Notes: generated by a model not told the origin, from the sequence alone. Counted from the stretch's first letter, positions 25,801-33,622 are shown. The stretch is DNA of 64,000 bases from Lachnospiraceae bacterium (GCA_024693135.1 JAILLN010000049.1:165475-229474); one strand, 5' to 3'. Translations and numbers: made by a program.

Positions 25801-28142
25801 CCGGGATCTTCATGGACGGCCGTGATGGTATTTTCCAGATAGGTAAGGTTGAAATTTCCGGAGACCGAATCGTCAAAAAACCGAAGGGAGTTTTCCTTCA
25901 CCTTAAAGGCATAGGTCTTCGGCTCCTCCCCATCGGAGGAAATGACATCGGTCCTGCCCCGATATTCCTCCAGCGTCTTTCCGTCAAAAAGGATCCGGGC
26001 ATCCTGGATAACATTCTGCCTGGAGTAAAGGCCTTGCTGGACTCGATCAAAATAGACAAACGGTACAGGGGAAGATACCCTGGTATAGGGTGTCTCTCCA
26101 TCATAGGCCTTATCCGGGTCATAGGCATAAGCCCCGATGGTAAGGCGGTTTCCGGACAGGGTCTCGTACTCCGGATCCGCGGAATATGCATAATAATTAT
26201 CATCCCAGACAGAATTTCCGTCCTTATCCTTCATCGAAAAATCCGGATCTATGGCCGGCACCACCGTCAGGTTTGCCTTCTTCACGGTAAGGACCGCCAC
26301 ATTGGAGGAGGCTGTCTGATAGGGAAGATCCTCCCGCCCCGCAAATCCGGGATTTCCGGTATATCCGTCCGTATGATAGGCCTCAAACAGGGCCTTCACG
26401 TAATAGGTTCCTGCATTCAGATGCCGGAGGTCTGCCGTTCCTTCCCTCAGGCTGACCAATCCATCCAGGGTTTCTTGCGAGGCGGCCTCCAGCTCCTCCC
26501 TGCTCATGGCCTGCACCTTATTCCTGGTATTTTCTTCTGAGGCCTTGATAAAGCAGGTATGGAGCTCTCCTACCGTGGTGCCGTCAATGGTCACCGCAAG
26601 GGAAGCATATTTGTTTCCATTCAGCAGAGTCCTTCCGTCATTTCGGTTATCCACCCCCAGCTTCAGCCTTTTGGTTTCCGATCCGTCCTTATCCTTAAAG
26701 GAGACCTGATCCAGGAAGCTGCTGTTGGTCAGCACGGTCCCGTTTTTATTCAGCCAATAAGCGGACGCATCTCCCATATAGGTGATCTCCAGCTCCTCCG
26801 GGATGGAAACTCCCTTTCCTGTCTCCCGGTCCGGGGTCTCTTTGGTTTCAAAAGAGCCCACCAATATCCCGTCGGAAAAAAATCCCTCATTTTGATCAGG
26901 ATTCAGGTGGTCAGCCCCTTTGATGCTTCGGGCAAAGAGATAATAGGTCTTGTTTTCCTGGATCTTAGAGGTTCCGTCTGCCATGGAATCAAAGACTGTA
27001 TGACTTCCTCTTATATATCCCTTCCATCCAGCCGCCGTCACGGCCGGGATCTCCTCCGTCCCGGAAATGACATACTCAATTTCGTCATCATTCAGGTCTT
27101 TTCCATCCTCATCCTTGTCAATGGCATAGGCTGCCGCCTCATCCAGGTCGATGCCCTGAAGCCTCCAGGCACCTTCCATCAAGGCCTCGCCATGTCCCGT
27201 GACCGTGCTCACATCCGGCTTTGCCGGCTTAACCGGCATGTTTGTATAATAAAATTTCTGTTCCCCGTCTTTTCGGTAGATGATCAGGCTTCCGAAATCA
27301 AAATCCCCATCCTCCCCAGCCCTCAGCCGGGTGAGGTTTTTCACATAAGAGCCATTCTTATATATGCTGAGCCCTTCATTCACACTGATGCTTTCGCTTT
27401 CCGCCAGGACGCTCTTCGCCAAACCATCATTGATGTCTCGCTCATTCAGGTCATATACCTCCATCCTGCCCCGAAGCCCGGTAAAGGACGCCCGGTCATA
27501 ACCCTCTTCCTCCGACGGAGCCTCATATGGATCTACATCTTGATCATTGACGCAATGCCGGTAAGCATTATTCACGCTCAATACAAAGGCTCCGTCCGGG
27601 ACAGTGATCGCCCCGACCCGGAATGGATCTGCTCTATAGCAATGGAGGTTAATGATATTGGCAGCATTGACGCTGAGGGAATCTGTCCTTTTAATACTCC
27701 TGAGGATATATATTGACCCGGTGCCGTCGAATTCCACGTTTTTCAAAGATTCCCCATAGGACACCTCTATGGCATTCCGGTCATCCTTATCCCATGGCAT
27801 ATAAAAATCCGCACCTACATAGACTTGTGCATCATCCTCCAAAGTCACCCGGATAGGCTTTGTGGACGTCCCCCGAAGAGCGGCGATGGTGCCCTTACGG
27901 ATGGTCAGGTTCCCCCTGTTGTCGGAAACCACGGAGCCGTGCATTTCATATTCCACCGTCACGCCGCCGAAGTCTGTGTCGCTTGGCACCCTGCCCGGTT
28001 CCGATTCAGCGCCTTCCGCCTTTTCCGTTTCCTCTTCGCAGGGCAAAGCCAGCCCCTCTGCCGCAAAAACAGCCTGATCCAGCCCCAGGATCAGGCAAAA
28101 AACCAGGATCAACGACAGGATCCTTTTCCAGTTTCTCTTCAT
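22869..28142 (-). CDS. Giant secreted protein of unknown function
   Basis: A 1757-residue protein with a signal peptide (SLILVFCLILGLDQAVFA, about residues 8-25). An N-terminal region (about 50-170) reads as a beta-rich module listing values and positions. The centre is many short beta-rich repeats. One segment around residues 1240-1330 (GKDFKLSYKNNTNA ... VVITGAGRYAGKFKAT) matches the Lachnospiraceae surface-protein repeat of the form 'DY-vsYkNN ... itGkGnY-G'. No catalytic motif or wall anchor is recognised. The start at 28142 (MKRNWKR) follows GAGGAGG; the 53-residue upstream extension is untranslated leader that happens to be open. It ends 45 nt before the second giant protein starts, so the two are co-transcribed and probably work together outside the cell. 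Confidence 0.8.
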   Translation of the reverse strand: MKRNWKRILSLILVFCLILGLDQAVFAAEGLALPCEEETEKAEGAESEPGRVPSDTDFGGVTVEYEMHGSVVSDNRGNLTIRKGTIAALRGTSTKPIRVTLEDDAQVYVGADFYMPWDKDDRNAIEVSYGESLKNVEFDGTGSIYILRSIKRTDSLSVNAANIINLHCYRADPFRVGAITVPDGAFVLSVNNAYRHCVNDQDVDPYEAPSEEEGYDRASFTGLRGRMEVYDLNERDINDGLAKSVLAESESISVNEGLSIYKNGSYVKNLTRLRAGEDGDFDFGSLIIYRKDGEQKFYYTNMPVKPAKPDVSTVTGHGEALMEGAWRLQGIDLDEAAAYAIDKDEDGKDLNDDEIEYVISGTEEIPAVTAAGWKGYIRGSHTVFDSMADGTSKIQENKTYYLFARSIKGADHLNPDQNEGFFSDGILVGSFETKETPDRETGKGVSIPEELEITYMGDASAYWLNKNGTVLTNSSFLDQVSFKDKDGSETKRLKLGVDNRNDGRTLLNGNKYASLAVTIDGTTVGELHTCFIKASEENTRNKVQAMSREELEAASQETLDGLVSLREGTADLRHLNAGTYYVKALFEAYHTDGYTGNPGFAGREDLPYQTASSNVAVLTVKKANLTVVPAIDPDFSMKDKDGNSVWDDNYYAYSADPEYETLSGNRLTIGAYAYDPDKAYDGETPYTRVSSPVPFVYFDRVQQGLYSRQNVIQDARILFDGKTLEEYRGRTDVISSDGEEPKTYAFKVKENSLRFFDDSVSGNFNLTYLENTITAVHEDPGETVSYNFVGFGGRAYYGSTLKAVQKRVYYEYASEETSGYRIIYWNAPNQLGDGVYRNASMSPASRIKDDAEMAEVEPGTTVYVSANKVRIYETNETLTGQAIPVLIETRPLDVYAHAYPYRGEEFKGEIEPVEVYGDIHIDNYDSTGMYYGYDSDHYYFDGKRGFFQGEDLLSASVKAKDAKKVKTIEPTIVWDDEDGQYEDDPFKLYLDLKTGQKAGEDGKGSDPQLSERLADRFYIHTAVCYVTVQPKITVNYILQYEDPRKDREKGEKLPKDKLVATEEYKFDHTRIYEGLDNRQNIPVVPSHNEEVKGWTKKGDGVLNEEDGDHIAGWYYGTINGKWQLLDADPGYDDSNFLPATEDYFVYAMVYAYAGNDVYIGSIPPVEYTGLAHVMMEGTNNTDNYYIPAVKSSQVDDLEITVMRGTVPLIYGKDFKLSYKNNTNASVYYSNGGKTLADKVKPIYKKKGDKPQVVITGAGRYAGKFKATVYFDIYPAQIRGDLSRPADKSRVYIESLEQYYDPWDVAGEEEHDDMSFPAVAGIKDSYFAANNKAAKVSYKVQNVHYPSRTELVGHADSLDPYYKGVIRDEDKPKITTLKKGADYAETIYRIDGANDKNEEDMGRIAVAAKDIKPGYDYYIEARGIGNYTGYAYSRIFHVYDSKSYGSLEGLKLSIPSTLKWESLMLDEDNALRNQIRFNDLKIAAASKKKSGSGKTVTLTGTMKVDIYKIKKSGVIERKVISWDPGTGSEKYEGIFDDAGLYKLVLWGPFTETVTQKKKGKLSATYKQYTGRLEKNLTIKGIQLKSGDFKLSWKSKAWSGKSDEQKLTFSKGIYGKLKKNKFGKNMINQTYVDAYLQRGPGRSKYTWEPYYNKEDKRFEAYIRDYVRRNDKADSRQAAEEVAGNAAGFFGDVYYTDNGSRWTVGEQLDVYRFVFTSGMHNKDVGKYTIRIPTDGIFGTDGLKLYYNRTGTATKILVVEE

Positions 28143-28271
28143 CGCGTCCTCCTCTCCCATGGAAATATTGACCGGTTTTATTATGATATCGCTGCATGAT
28201 CCGCAGTAGTTTTTTTGATCAGCGGATCGATCTGCCTGCGAAGATAGAATCTCTTCCGCGGCACTGCTTTC

Positions 28272-28301
28272 AGTATGCGGCAGGCAGGGCTTTTGTGTCA
28301 A
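28272..28301 (-). promoter_or_regulatory. Proposed internal promoter before the 1757-residue protein
   Basis: A -35 TTGACA (28296-28301), 18-nt spacer and -10 CATACT (28272-28277) lie just after the CotH stop codon and about 130 nt upstream of the giant protein start. It would allow the two large proteins to be made separately from the kinase. Confidence 0.5.
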
Positions 28302-28317
28302 TGCCCTGTCCCCGCCC

Positions 28318-30543
28318 TTAGAGATCCCTTTTTAAGAACTCCAGGATATGATCCTTCCTTTTTCGGTAAAAATCATCCAGCACGCGGACCTCATAGAGGT
28401 AGTTTTCCATGGTGCCGTAAGCCTCCGGCGTCTTAAGAGAATCATAATCCGGGATCCGATAGTCCCCGCGAAACCGCCTCGCTGTCATGACAGACTGCTT
28501 CGCATAAAGCCCGGACAGCTCCCCGATGACCGCATGGACTCTTGTATAGTCATAATTCCTTTCTGCCATTTCCGTAAAGGAAGCGATGAACTCTTCCCGG
28601 AAGCCCTGATTTTTAAGCAGGGAAGAAAACAGGGGATCGCTTAGGGGGGATATGCCGTTCCAATGCCCTCCGGTGAAGGAATCCGTATCATATCCGGTAA
28701 GGGAGCGCACCATCCCTGCGGAATCATCCGTATCAAAGGTCAGGAATCTCCATTTCCCGTCCCGGTATCCCTCCCCTCCTCCGGGCGAGGCCTTCCATAC
28801 GGCATAATTATTATCCAGATAATCACAGTTTGCGATATAGATATTGGCGCACATATAGTCGATGTAGCTTTGGATATCCATCACGGAGCTTACATAACGG
28901 TAATTGGCATCCTCTGACAGATCAAGCCTTGAAGCCTCTGCCACAAAATCCCGGTAGAGCTTAAGATCCCTCCAGGTCCCGTTGATGACGGAATCCCCGG
29001 CTGTCCCTACTTTTAAGATCACGGAATCCGTCTCCGGTATGCCGTAATGATTCTTCACATATCCCTCGCTGACCTTTTCCTGCAGATGGTATAACCCCCA
29101 ATATTCCCCATTGAGAAATACCGCGCAGGGAAATCCCTTCTGGATCCCCACCTCCCTGTCCGGGATCAGGTACTGGGGCAGCTGGTCGCGAAATTCCGTG
29201 GCAAAGATATCTCTCCGGCCTCCGGTGCGGAGCATCAGCTTGTCGTCCTCCTGCCCGAAGAAGGGATACCGGAAGCTGCTGCTCCCGTCATATTCCTCCC
29301 TGGCGTATAGGTTGAAGCTTTTCTGCGAAAGGCCTACGCTCCATCCGCCATGGATCCTAATCCCGATCCTCTGGGACAGGAGGCATTCCCTTTCCTCATT
29401 AAAAAATTCCAGCTTGGCAGGCCTCTCCCAGCCCCTCCCTTCTCTGGAATAATTTGTCTCATGGGAATAATCATGACCCGGAAGAGTCTCGTACCGGTCC
29501 AGATACTGCCGGTATACATCTCCCAGCACATAGATGCCCCTTTCCTCCGAAAAGAGATCCTCCGGATCGGCGGTAAGGGAGATCACCGGCATGTTTTCGT
29601 AGCCCTCCTTCCTGCCGAATCCGATAAAATAGGATGCAGCGGCCACCGGGCTTTTCCTCCCCCCCTCATCCACTGCCACGGCCTTCACGATGACGGCCTT
29701 ATCCACCGGCTCTACGGGCAGGAAGGGATTTGCGATGGAAATGCCGGATATGGATGCATACCGGTTTGCCTCGCCGCTTTGATCACGGATCCGGATGGGC
29801 TCCTCGTATTTCAGGGAGGAAGCATCCGGCATGGTTCCGTCAAGCGTATAATAGATATCCTCCCCGCCGGAGGAAAGGGAAAGCCGGATCTCCTCTTCAT
29901 AGAAGCCGGAGGGAAGGGAAAAGACAGGCTCTGATGGCAGGGGAAGGGCTTCCTTTTCCGGAAAGGAAAGCTGATCCTGGAATATGCCGGGAGATGGGAT
30001 ACAGATCCGATATTCCTTTGGATCTGCCTTGGCACAGGCATAGGACCGGTCGGAGGGGACATCCGGGATCCGGATGGAGGCTGCCGCAAAGCCCTCCGGA
30101 TCCGTCAATGTGCAGGTCTCCCCGGCAGAAAAGGAGAACCCGATCTCCCTTGGAATATAGCCCTCCCTGTACAGATCCCTGCGGTCTATGTTTCTCTTTC
30201 CCCAAAAGACCTTTGCCTCACCCGCTTTGATCCTGCTCCCCTCCGGGAATACATAGCGGAAGGGCCTTCGGGGATCGTCCGTCAAGCCATATCCGGCAAG
30301 GCTTATGTCATGGTCTGCGGCATTATAAAGCTCCACATAGTCGGTGCCATAATCTCCATTATCATCATAGATCACGGTATCATTGCGGGTGCAGATCTCC
30401 GTCAAGATCAGATCCGGAGAAGACTTGGGATGTCCTGCCCCATATACGGCAAGGCAGGATAGGAGTAAGAGAAAGGAGCATGTGATCAGGACATAGGTTT
30501 TAAAGACCGGCGTGCGCAAAAGGCAGCCCTCAGTCTTTCCCAT
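28318..30543 (-). CDS. Secreted CotH-type protein kinase homologue with lamin-tail and chitobiase-like domains
   Basis: A 741-residue protein with an N-terminal signal/anchor (TYVLITCSFLLLLSCLAVYG). It has a lamin-tail domain (about 40-160; LILTEICTRND, DYVELYN), a CHB_HEX_C-type Ig module (about 205-285; DIYYTLDGTMPD), and a CotH kinase domain (about 340-720). The CotH part keeps the family segments IRIHGGWSVGLSQKSF near residue 399, with the conserved Lys, then NIYIANCDYLDNNY and the metal-binding FLTFDTDDS near 602. CotH of Bacillus phosphorylates spore-coat proteins; this one is extracytoplasmic and lies beside two giant secreted proteins, which are plausible substrates (inference). Its start overlaps a 28-codon reading frame by 14 nt. 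Confidence 0.87.
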   Translation of the reverse strand: MGKTEGCLLRTPVFKTYVLITCSFLLLLSCLAVYGAGHPKSSPDLILTEICTRNDTVIYDDNGDYGTDYVELYNAADHDISLAGYGLTDDPRRPFRYVFPEGSRIKAGEAKVFWGKRNIDRRDLYREGYIPREIGFSFSAGETCTLTDPEGFAAASIRIPDVPSDRSYACAKADPKEYRICIPSPGIFQDQLSFPEKEALPLPSEPVFSLPSGFYEEEIRLSLSSGGEDIYYTLDGTMPDASSLKYEEPIRIRDQSGEANRYASISGISIANPFLPVEPVDKAVIVKAVAVDEGGRKSPVAAASYFIGFGRKEGYENMPVISLTADPEDLFSEERGIYVLGDVYRQYLDRYETLPGHDYSHETNYSREGRGWERPAKLEFFNEERECLLSQRIGIRIHGGWSVGLSQKSFNLYAREEYDGSSSFRYPFFGQEDDKLMLRTGGRRDIFATEFRDQLPQYLIPDREVGIQKGFPCAVFLNGEYWGLYHLQEKVSEGYVKNHYGIPETDSVILKVGTAGDSVINGTWRDLKLYRDFVAEASRLDLSEDANYRYVSSVMDIQSYIDYMCANIYIANCDYLDNNYAVWKASPGGGEGYRDGKWRFLTFDTDDSAGMVRSLTGYDTDSFTGGHWNGISPLSDPLFSSLLKNQGFREEFIASFTEMAERNYDYTRVHAVIGELSGLYAKQSVMTARRFRGDYRIPDYDSLKTPEAYGTMENYLYEVRVLDDFYRKRKDHILEFLKRDL

Positions 30544-30616
30544 TGAGCCTGTGATCCACCGCCGCCATGATGGCCGTAGCCAGCAGAAAAAGGCCGAACA
30601 GCACCATATCCTTCAT
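30530..30616 (-). CDS. 28-residue single-span membrane peptide upstream of CotH
   Basis: A short frame encoding 28 residues with one hydrophobic segment (MVLFGLFLLATAIMAAV) and a charged tail DHRLNGKD. It has a proper ribosome binding site (GGAGG, 6-nt spacing to ATG at 30616), and its stop lies 11-14 nt inside the CotH gene, so CotH translation is probably coupled to it. It may be a real small membrane protein or only a leader frame. The longer open frame running into the tRNA gene is not supported. Confidence 0.5.
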   Translation of the reverse strand: MKDMVLFGLFLLATAIMAAVDHRLNGKD

Positions 30617-30656
30617 CCGCATCCTCCATAAGAAAGCAAAAACCAAAACGCAGATA

Positions 30657-30687
30657 CAAAAACACCCCACAGCTTCCTGCCGTGGGG
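30657..30687 (-). terminator. Rho-independent terminator of the tRNA-Glu gene
   Basis: A 9-bp stem (30679-30687 with 30665-30673, one G-U pair) with a 5-nt loop, followed on the minus strand by TGTTTTTG. It sits 5 nt after the tRNA 3' end. Confidence 0.75.
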
Positions 30688-30691
30688 GCGA

Positions 30692-30763
30692 TAGCGCATA
30701 GCGGAATCGAACCGCTGTTTCCGCCGTGAGAGGGCGGCGTCTTAACCGCTTGACCAATGCGCC
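30692..30763 (-). tRNA. tRNA-Glu, anticodon CTC
   Basis: A 72-nt cloverleaf on the minus strand beginning GGCGCATTGGTCAAGCGG. The anticodon stem is CCGCC/GGCGG with loop CTCTCAC, so the anticodon is CUC. The T-arm is AGCGG-TTCGATT-CCGCT. The acceptor stem pairs fully with a G-U at the first pair, the discriminator is A, and CCA is not encoded. Features match bacterial tRNA-Glu closely; the CUC anticodon is the rarer isoacceptor. It is a single-gene transcription unit with its own promoter and terminator. Confidence 0.93.
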
Positions 30764-30794
30764 AGACCGTTGCCTTAACTTACACAACACGGCT

Positions 30795-30823
30795 ATATTA
30801 CTATAGTTTCTTCGAAATTGCAA
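30795..30823 (-). promoter_or_regulatory. Promoter of tRNA-Glu
   Basis: A -35 TTGCAA (30818-30823), 17-nt spacer and -10 TAATAT (30795-30800), about 32 nt upstream of the mature tRNA 5' end. Confidence 0.7.
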
Positions 30824-30840
30824 GCATTATTTCGGATTCT

Positions 30841-30881
30841 CTTTATCCTGCACAGCCGGCTTACGGAAATACGGGATAAAG
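30841..30881. repeat. Inverted repeat downstream of trpF
   Basis: 8-bp arms CTTTATCC/GGATAAAG with a 25-nt interior. It follows the trpF stop and could be a weak terminator, but no U tract follows. Confidence 0.35.
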
Positions 30882-30900
30882 CAAACATGCAGGCAGGTTT

Positions 30901-31518
30901 TTAAGTCGATTTCCCGGAAGCATCCCGTACTGCCTGGACAAACCGGCCGATCTTTGCCCCGTCCTTTCCCCCCATGCCGTCCTTTTCCACCCCCGTGGAT
31001 ACATCCACCCCATAGGGATGCACGGCCGCTATGGCTTCCCCCACATTATCCGGGGACAGCCCGCCGGAAAGGAAAAAAGGCTTCTGCAGGCTTCCCATAT
31101 CCTTTAAGAGACTCCAATCAAAGGCCTTCCCGCTGCCGGGAGAAGCCGCATCCAGCACAAAACCCGTGACCCCGCAGGCATCCTGCCAGGATCCAAGCTC
31201 CGTAAACTGCCCCTCCTGAAAGGCTTTCCAGAGGGGAACCGAGATGAACTCATAGCCCTCCGGCACCCTGCCGTGGATCTGGATCCGGTCAAAGCCCTCC
31301 TGCTCCAGGATCTTCAGCTGATCCAGAGAGGGAGATATGGTGACGGCCACAGACTTTACCGCAGGTGCAAGCGCATGCCGGATCTCCCCCGCCGTCTCAA
31401 GAGATACATTCCGCCTCCGGTCCGGAAGGAATACCACCATCCCGGCATAATCCACCCCGTTCCGGTTCAAAAACTCCGCTTCCCGGGGATGGGTGAGCCC
31501 GCAGATCTTGATCTTCAT
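30901..31518 (-). CDS. trpF: Phosphoribosylanthranilate isomerase
   Basis: A 205-residue TIM-barrel enzyme of tryptophan synthesis that isomerises phosphoribosylanthranilate. The N-terminal KICGL holds the catalytic Cys (residue 5). The catalytic Asp is in VLDAASPGSGKAFDW, and the phosphate-binding end has FLSGGLSPDNV and VDVSTGVE. The start at 31518 lies 2 nt after the proC stop and has only a weak ribosome binding site; the longer frame reaching 31635 is an overlap with proC. No other trp genes are in the window, so it is a stand-alone copy coupled to proC. Confidence 0.9.
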   Translation of the reverse strand: MKIKICGLTHPREAEFLNRNGVDYAGMVVFLPDRRRNVSLETAGEIRHALAPAVKSVAVTISPSLDQLKILEQEGFDRIQIHGRVPEGYEFISVPLWKAFQEGQFTELGSWQDACGVTGFVLDAASPGSGKAFDWSLLKDMGSLQKPFFLSGGLSPDNVGEAIAAVHPYGVDVSTGVEKDGMGGKDGAKIGRFVQAVRDASGKST

Positions 31519-31520
31519 GT

Positions 31521-32318
31521 TCAGCCGTCTTTCTTCTTTTGCATGATGGCGTCGATCGAGCGGATGCAGGCGCTCCGGAAGCCGGCCTCCTCCAGGGCGG
31601 ATACCCCGGCGATGGTGGTCCCTGCCGGGGAGCATACTTCGTCCTTCAGGACTCCCGGATGCTTTCCGGTCTCAAGCAGAAGCTTCGCCGAGCCAAGCAC
31701 CATCTGGGACACCAGCCGATAGGCATCCTCCCGCTTGATCCCATATTTCACTGCCGCATCCCCATAGGCCTCCACAAGCATGTCCACAAAGGCCGGCCCG
31801 CAGCCGGTGAGGGCACCGCCGATCCCCATCCTCTCCGTAGGAAGCTCCTGTACTATACCGATGGAAGAAAAAAGCTCCACCAGCTCTCTTCTTTCTTCCT
31901 CCTTCAGGGAATTGGTCTCCTCAAAGAGAAACACGCCCTCCCTGACCATGGCCGGGGTATTGGGCATGATGCACTGGATCCTGACTGCCCTGCCCAGAAG
32001 ATATTCATACATCTCATGATCCCAGCCTGCCGCAATGGAGACCAAGGCTCTGTCTTTTAAGAACGCATCGGCTTCCTTCAATACATCCCTTACCTGAAAG
32101 GGCTTGCAGGCCATGATGAGAAGGGAGGCCTCCCTGATCAGCTCCTCAAGGGATCCTGCGGCCTGTACTCCAATGCGGCCGCAGTTTTCCTTCAGCTTTT
32201 CCGCATGGGGAGCATAGGCGAAAAGCTCCTCCTCCTTAATCTTCCCGGAGGCAAGAAAACCTTCCGCCAGAGCCTTTGCCATATTTCCAAATCCGATAAA
32301 GCCTGTTTTCTGCATCAT
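31521..32318 (-). CDS. proC: Pyrroline-5-carboxylate reductase
   Basis: A 265-residue enzyme for the last step of proline synthesis, reducing pyrroline-5-carboxylate with NAD(P)H. It has an N-terminal Rossmann motif GFIGFGNMAKAL and the C-terminal ProC signature around CSPAGTTIAGVSALEEAGFR. Size is normal. The first two codons are both ATG; an AGGAG site serves either. It lies between the Gfo/Idh oxidoreductase gene and trpF. Confidence 0.95.
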   Translation of the reverse strand: MMQKTGFIGFGNMAKALAEGFLASGKIKEEELFAYAPHAEKLKENCGRIGVQAAGSLEELIREASLLIMACKPFQVRDVLKEADAFLKDRALVSIAAGWDHEMYEYLLGRAVRIQCIMPNTPAMVREGVFLFEETNSLKEEERRELVELFSSIGIVQELPTERMGIGGALTGCGPAFVDMLVEAYGDAAVKYGIKREDAYRLVSQMVLGSAKLLLETGKHPGVLKDEVCSPAGTTIAGVSALEEAGFRSACIRSIDAIMQKKKDG

Positions 32319-32336
32319 CCTGCTCCTTTAGGCGCC

Positions 32337-33317
32337 TTACTTTTCAAAGGGGAAGACAATGCCATACTGCCTGCGGATCTCGTCCATCTGCTTCATGATC
32401 TCGATGGTCTCGCTATGGGGCATCTCCTCACATTCGATCTTTCCTTCTTCCATCGCCCTCTTGCAGGCAAGCACCTCATATTCGTATCCGGTGATCTGCT
32501 CCGGTACGGTGATCTCGTCCTTTATCTCATACTTCTCCCGGCTCGGGGCATATACCGTGATCTTTTCCGGGTTGTTGATATTCTGGACCGTAATGAAGCC
32601 TTCCCGCCCCGCGATCAGCCCCCGCCGGTCCGTCAGGGCATACATGGTGGTAAACATGCTGGCCATCTTTCCGTCCTCATATTCCAGCATGACCGTATCC
32701 TGCCCGTCTACCCCTGTATCCGTGGGAACCATGGATGCCTCAATGCGCCTGATCCCATCTCCCAGGATCATGCTGGAGAAATTCAGGGTATATACCGTCA
32801 GGTCCAGGAGGCAGCCCCCCGCCAGCTCCGGCTTTACCATCCGCTCGTTCATGTCGATCCGGTAGCCCAAATTGGAGGCCACCGTCATGACCTCGCCGAT
32901 GGAGCCCTTTTTGATCAAGTCGTCGATGATCTTACGGGAAGGCATATACCGGGTCCAGATGGCCTCTGCCAGCAGCAGCTTCTTCTCCCTGGCAAGCTTT
33001 ATCATTTCCTCCGCCTGTGCCGTATTTGCCGCAAAGGCTTTTTCACAGAGCACGTTCCTGCCGGCATTCAGCGCCGCCATGGTCCATTCATAATGATGGG
33101 AATGCGGCACTGCGATATAGACGAGATCCACCTGATCATCCTGAAGCATCTCCTCATAGGAGCCGTATGCCTTCGGGATGTCCCACTCCTCTGCAAATTT
33201 CCGTGCCTTGCCCAGGTCTCTGGAGGCAATGGCATAATTATCCGCCTCCTCCATCCGGGCGATGGTCCCGGCCATGATCCGGGCGATCCCGCCTGCTCCT
33301 AAGATCCCTACTCTCAT
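32337..33317 (-). CDS. Gfo/Idh/MocA-family oxidoreductase
   Basis: A 326-residue NAD(P)-dependent dehydrogenase of the Gfo/Idh/MocA group: N-terminal Rossmann fold (GILGAGGIARIMAGTI) and the conserved VLCEKAFAAN motif holding the catalytic Lys, then a C-terminal alpha/beta domain. The family acts on sugars, inositols or trans-dihydrodiols; the substrate is not readable here. The start at 33317 has a GAGGAGGG site. A TATAAT promoter lies at 33387-33395. Longer open frame upstream is non-coding. Confidence 0.88.
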   Translation of the reverse strand: MRVGILGAGGIARIMAGTIARMEEADNYAIASRDLGKARKFAEEWDIPKAYGSYEEMLQDDQVDLVYIAVPHSHHYEWTMAALNAGRNVLCEKAFAANTAQAEEMIKLAREKKLLLAEAIWTRYMPSRKIIDDLIKKGSIGEVMTVASNLGYRIDMNERMVKPELAGGCLLDLTVYTLNFSSMILGDGIRRIEASMVPTDTGVDGQDTVMLEYEDGKMASMFTTMYALTDRRGLIAGREGFITVQNINNPEKITVYAPSREKYEIKDEITVPEQITGYEYEVLACKRAMEEGKIECEEMPHSETIEIMKQMDEIRRQYGIVFPFEK

Positions 33318-33386
33318 AAGCCCTCCTCGAAAAAAATCCTTATGATCTCCAGTTCGCTTTTGTCCTGCAAAAAAAGATTGGCTTAT

Positions 33387-33395
33387 ATTATACCA
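33387..33395 (-). promoter_or_regulatory. Extended -10 promoter of the Gfo/Idh-proC-trpF unit
   Basis: TGGTATAAT on the minus strand, an extended -10 element, about 65 nt upstream of the oxidoreductase start. No good -35 box is seen. The rest of 33396-33560 holds no recognised gene. Confidence 0.55.
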
Positions 33396-33561
33396 CAGAT
33401 CAAAGCGCAAAGCATCTAGATTTACATAAAACAATCTGGGAAGCCTCTTTTCATGCCTTCCCTCCGCCGATCTGCCGTGGGGCTTCTGGCGGGCATGACA
33501 GGACATATTATGATTTTCGGCATTTTTCAGCATTTTGATGAGAGCTTTTTGCTTTTTTTAC

Positions 33562-33593
33562 AAAAAAAAGCTCCCGGAGATTTCACCGGGAGC
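33562..33593 (-). terminator. Rho-independent terminator after tuf
   Basis: An 8-bp GC-rich stem GCTCCCGG/CCGGGAGC (33586-33593 and 33570-33577) with 8-nt loop and a run of eight T on the minus strand (33562-33569). It closes the str operon. Confidence 0.92.
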
Positions 33594-33622
33594 CTTAAAA
33601 ATCTTACTTTATTTGTGGAGGA

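Noticed and set aside
28142..28301. N-terminal extension of the 1757-residue protein
   Set aside because: The upstream codons are open by chance; a real signal peptide begins at the ATG at 28142, which has a strong ribosome binding site, and the extension covers a probable promoter.
30617..30823. Longer form of the 28-residue peptide reading through tRNA-Glu
   Set aside because: The frame overlaps the tRNA and its terminator; only the last 28 codons have a ribosome binding site.
33396..33560. Open frame upstream of the Gfo/Idh oxidoreductase (extension to 33533)
   Set aside because: It contains the TATAAT promoter and lacks a ribosome binding site; the Rossmann fold begins at 33317.
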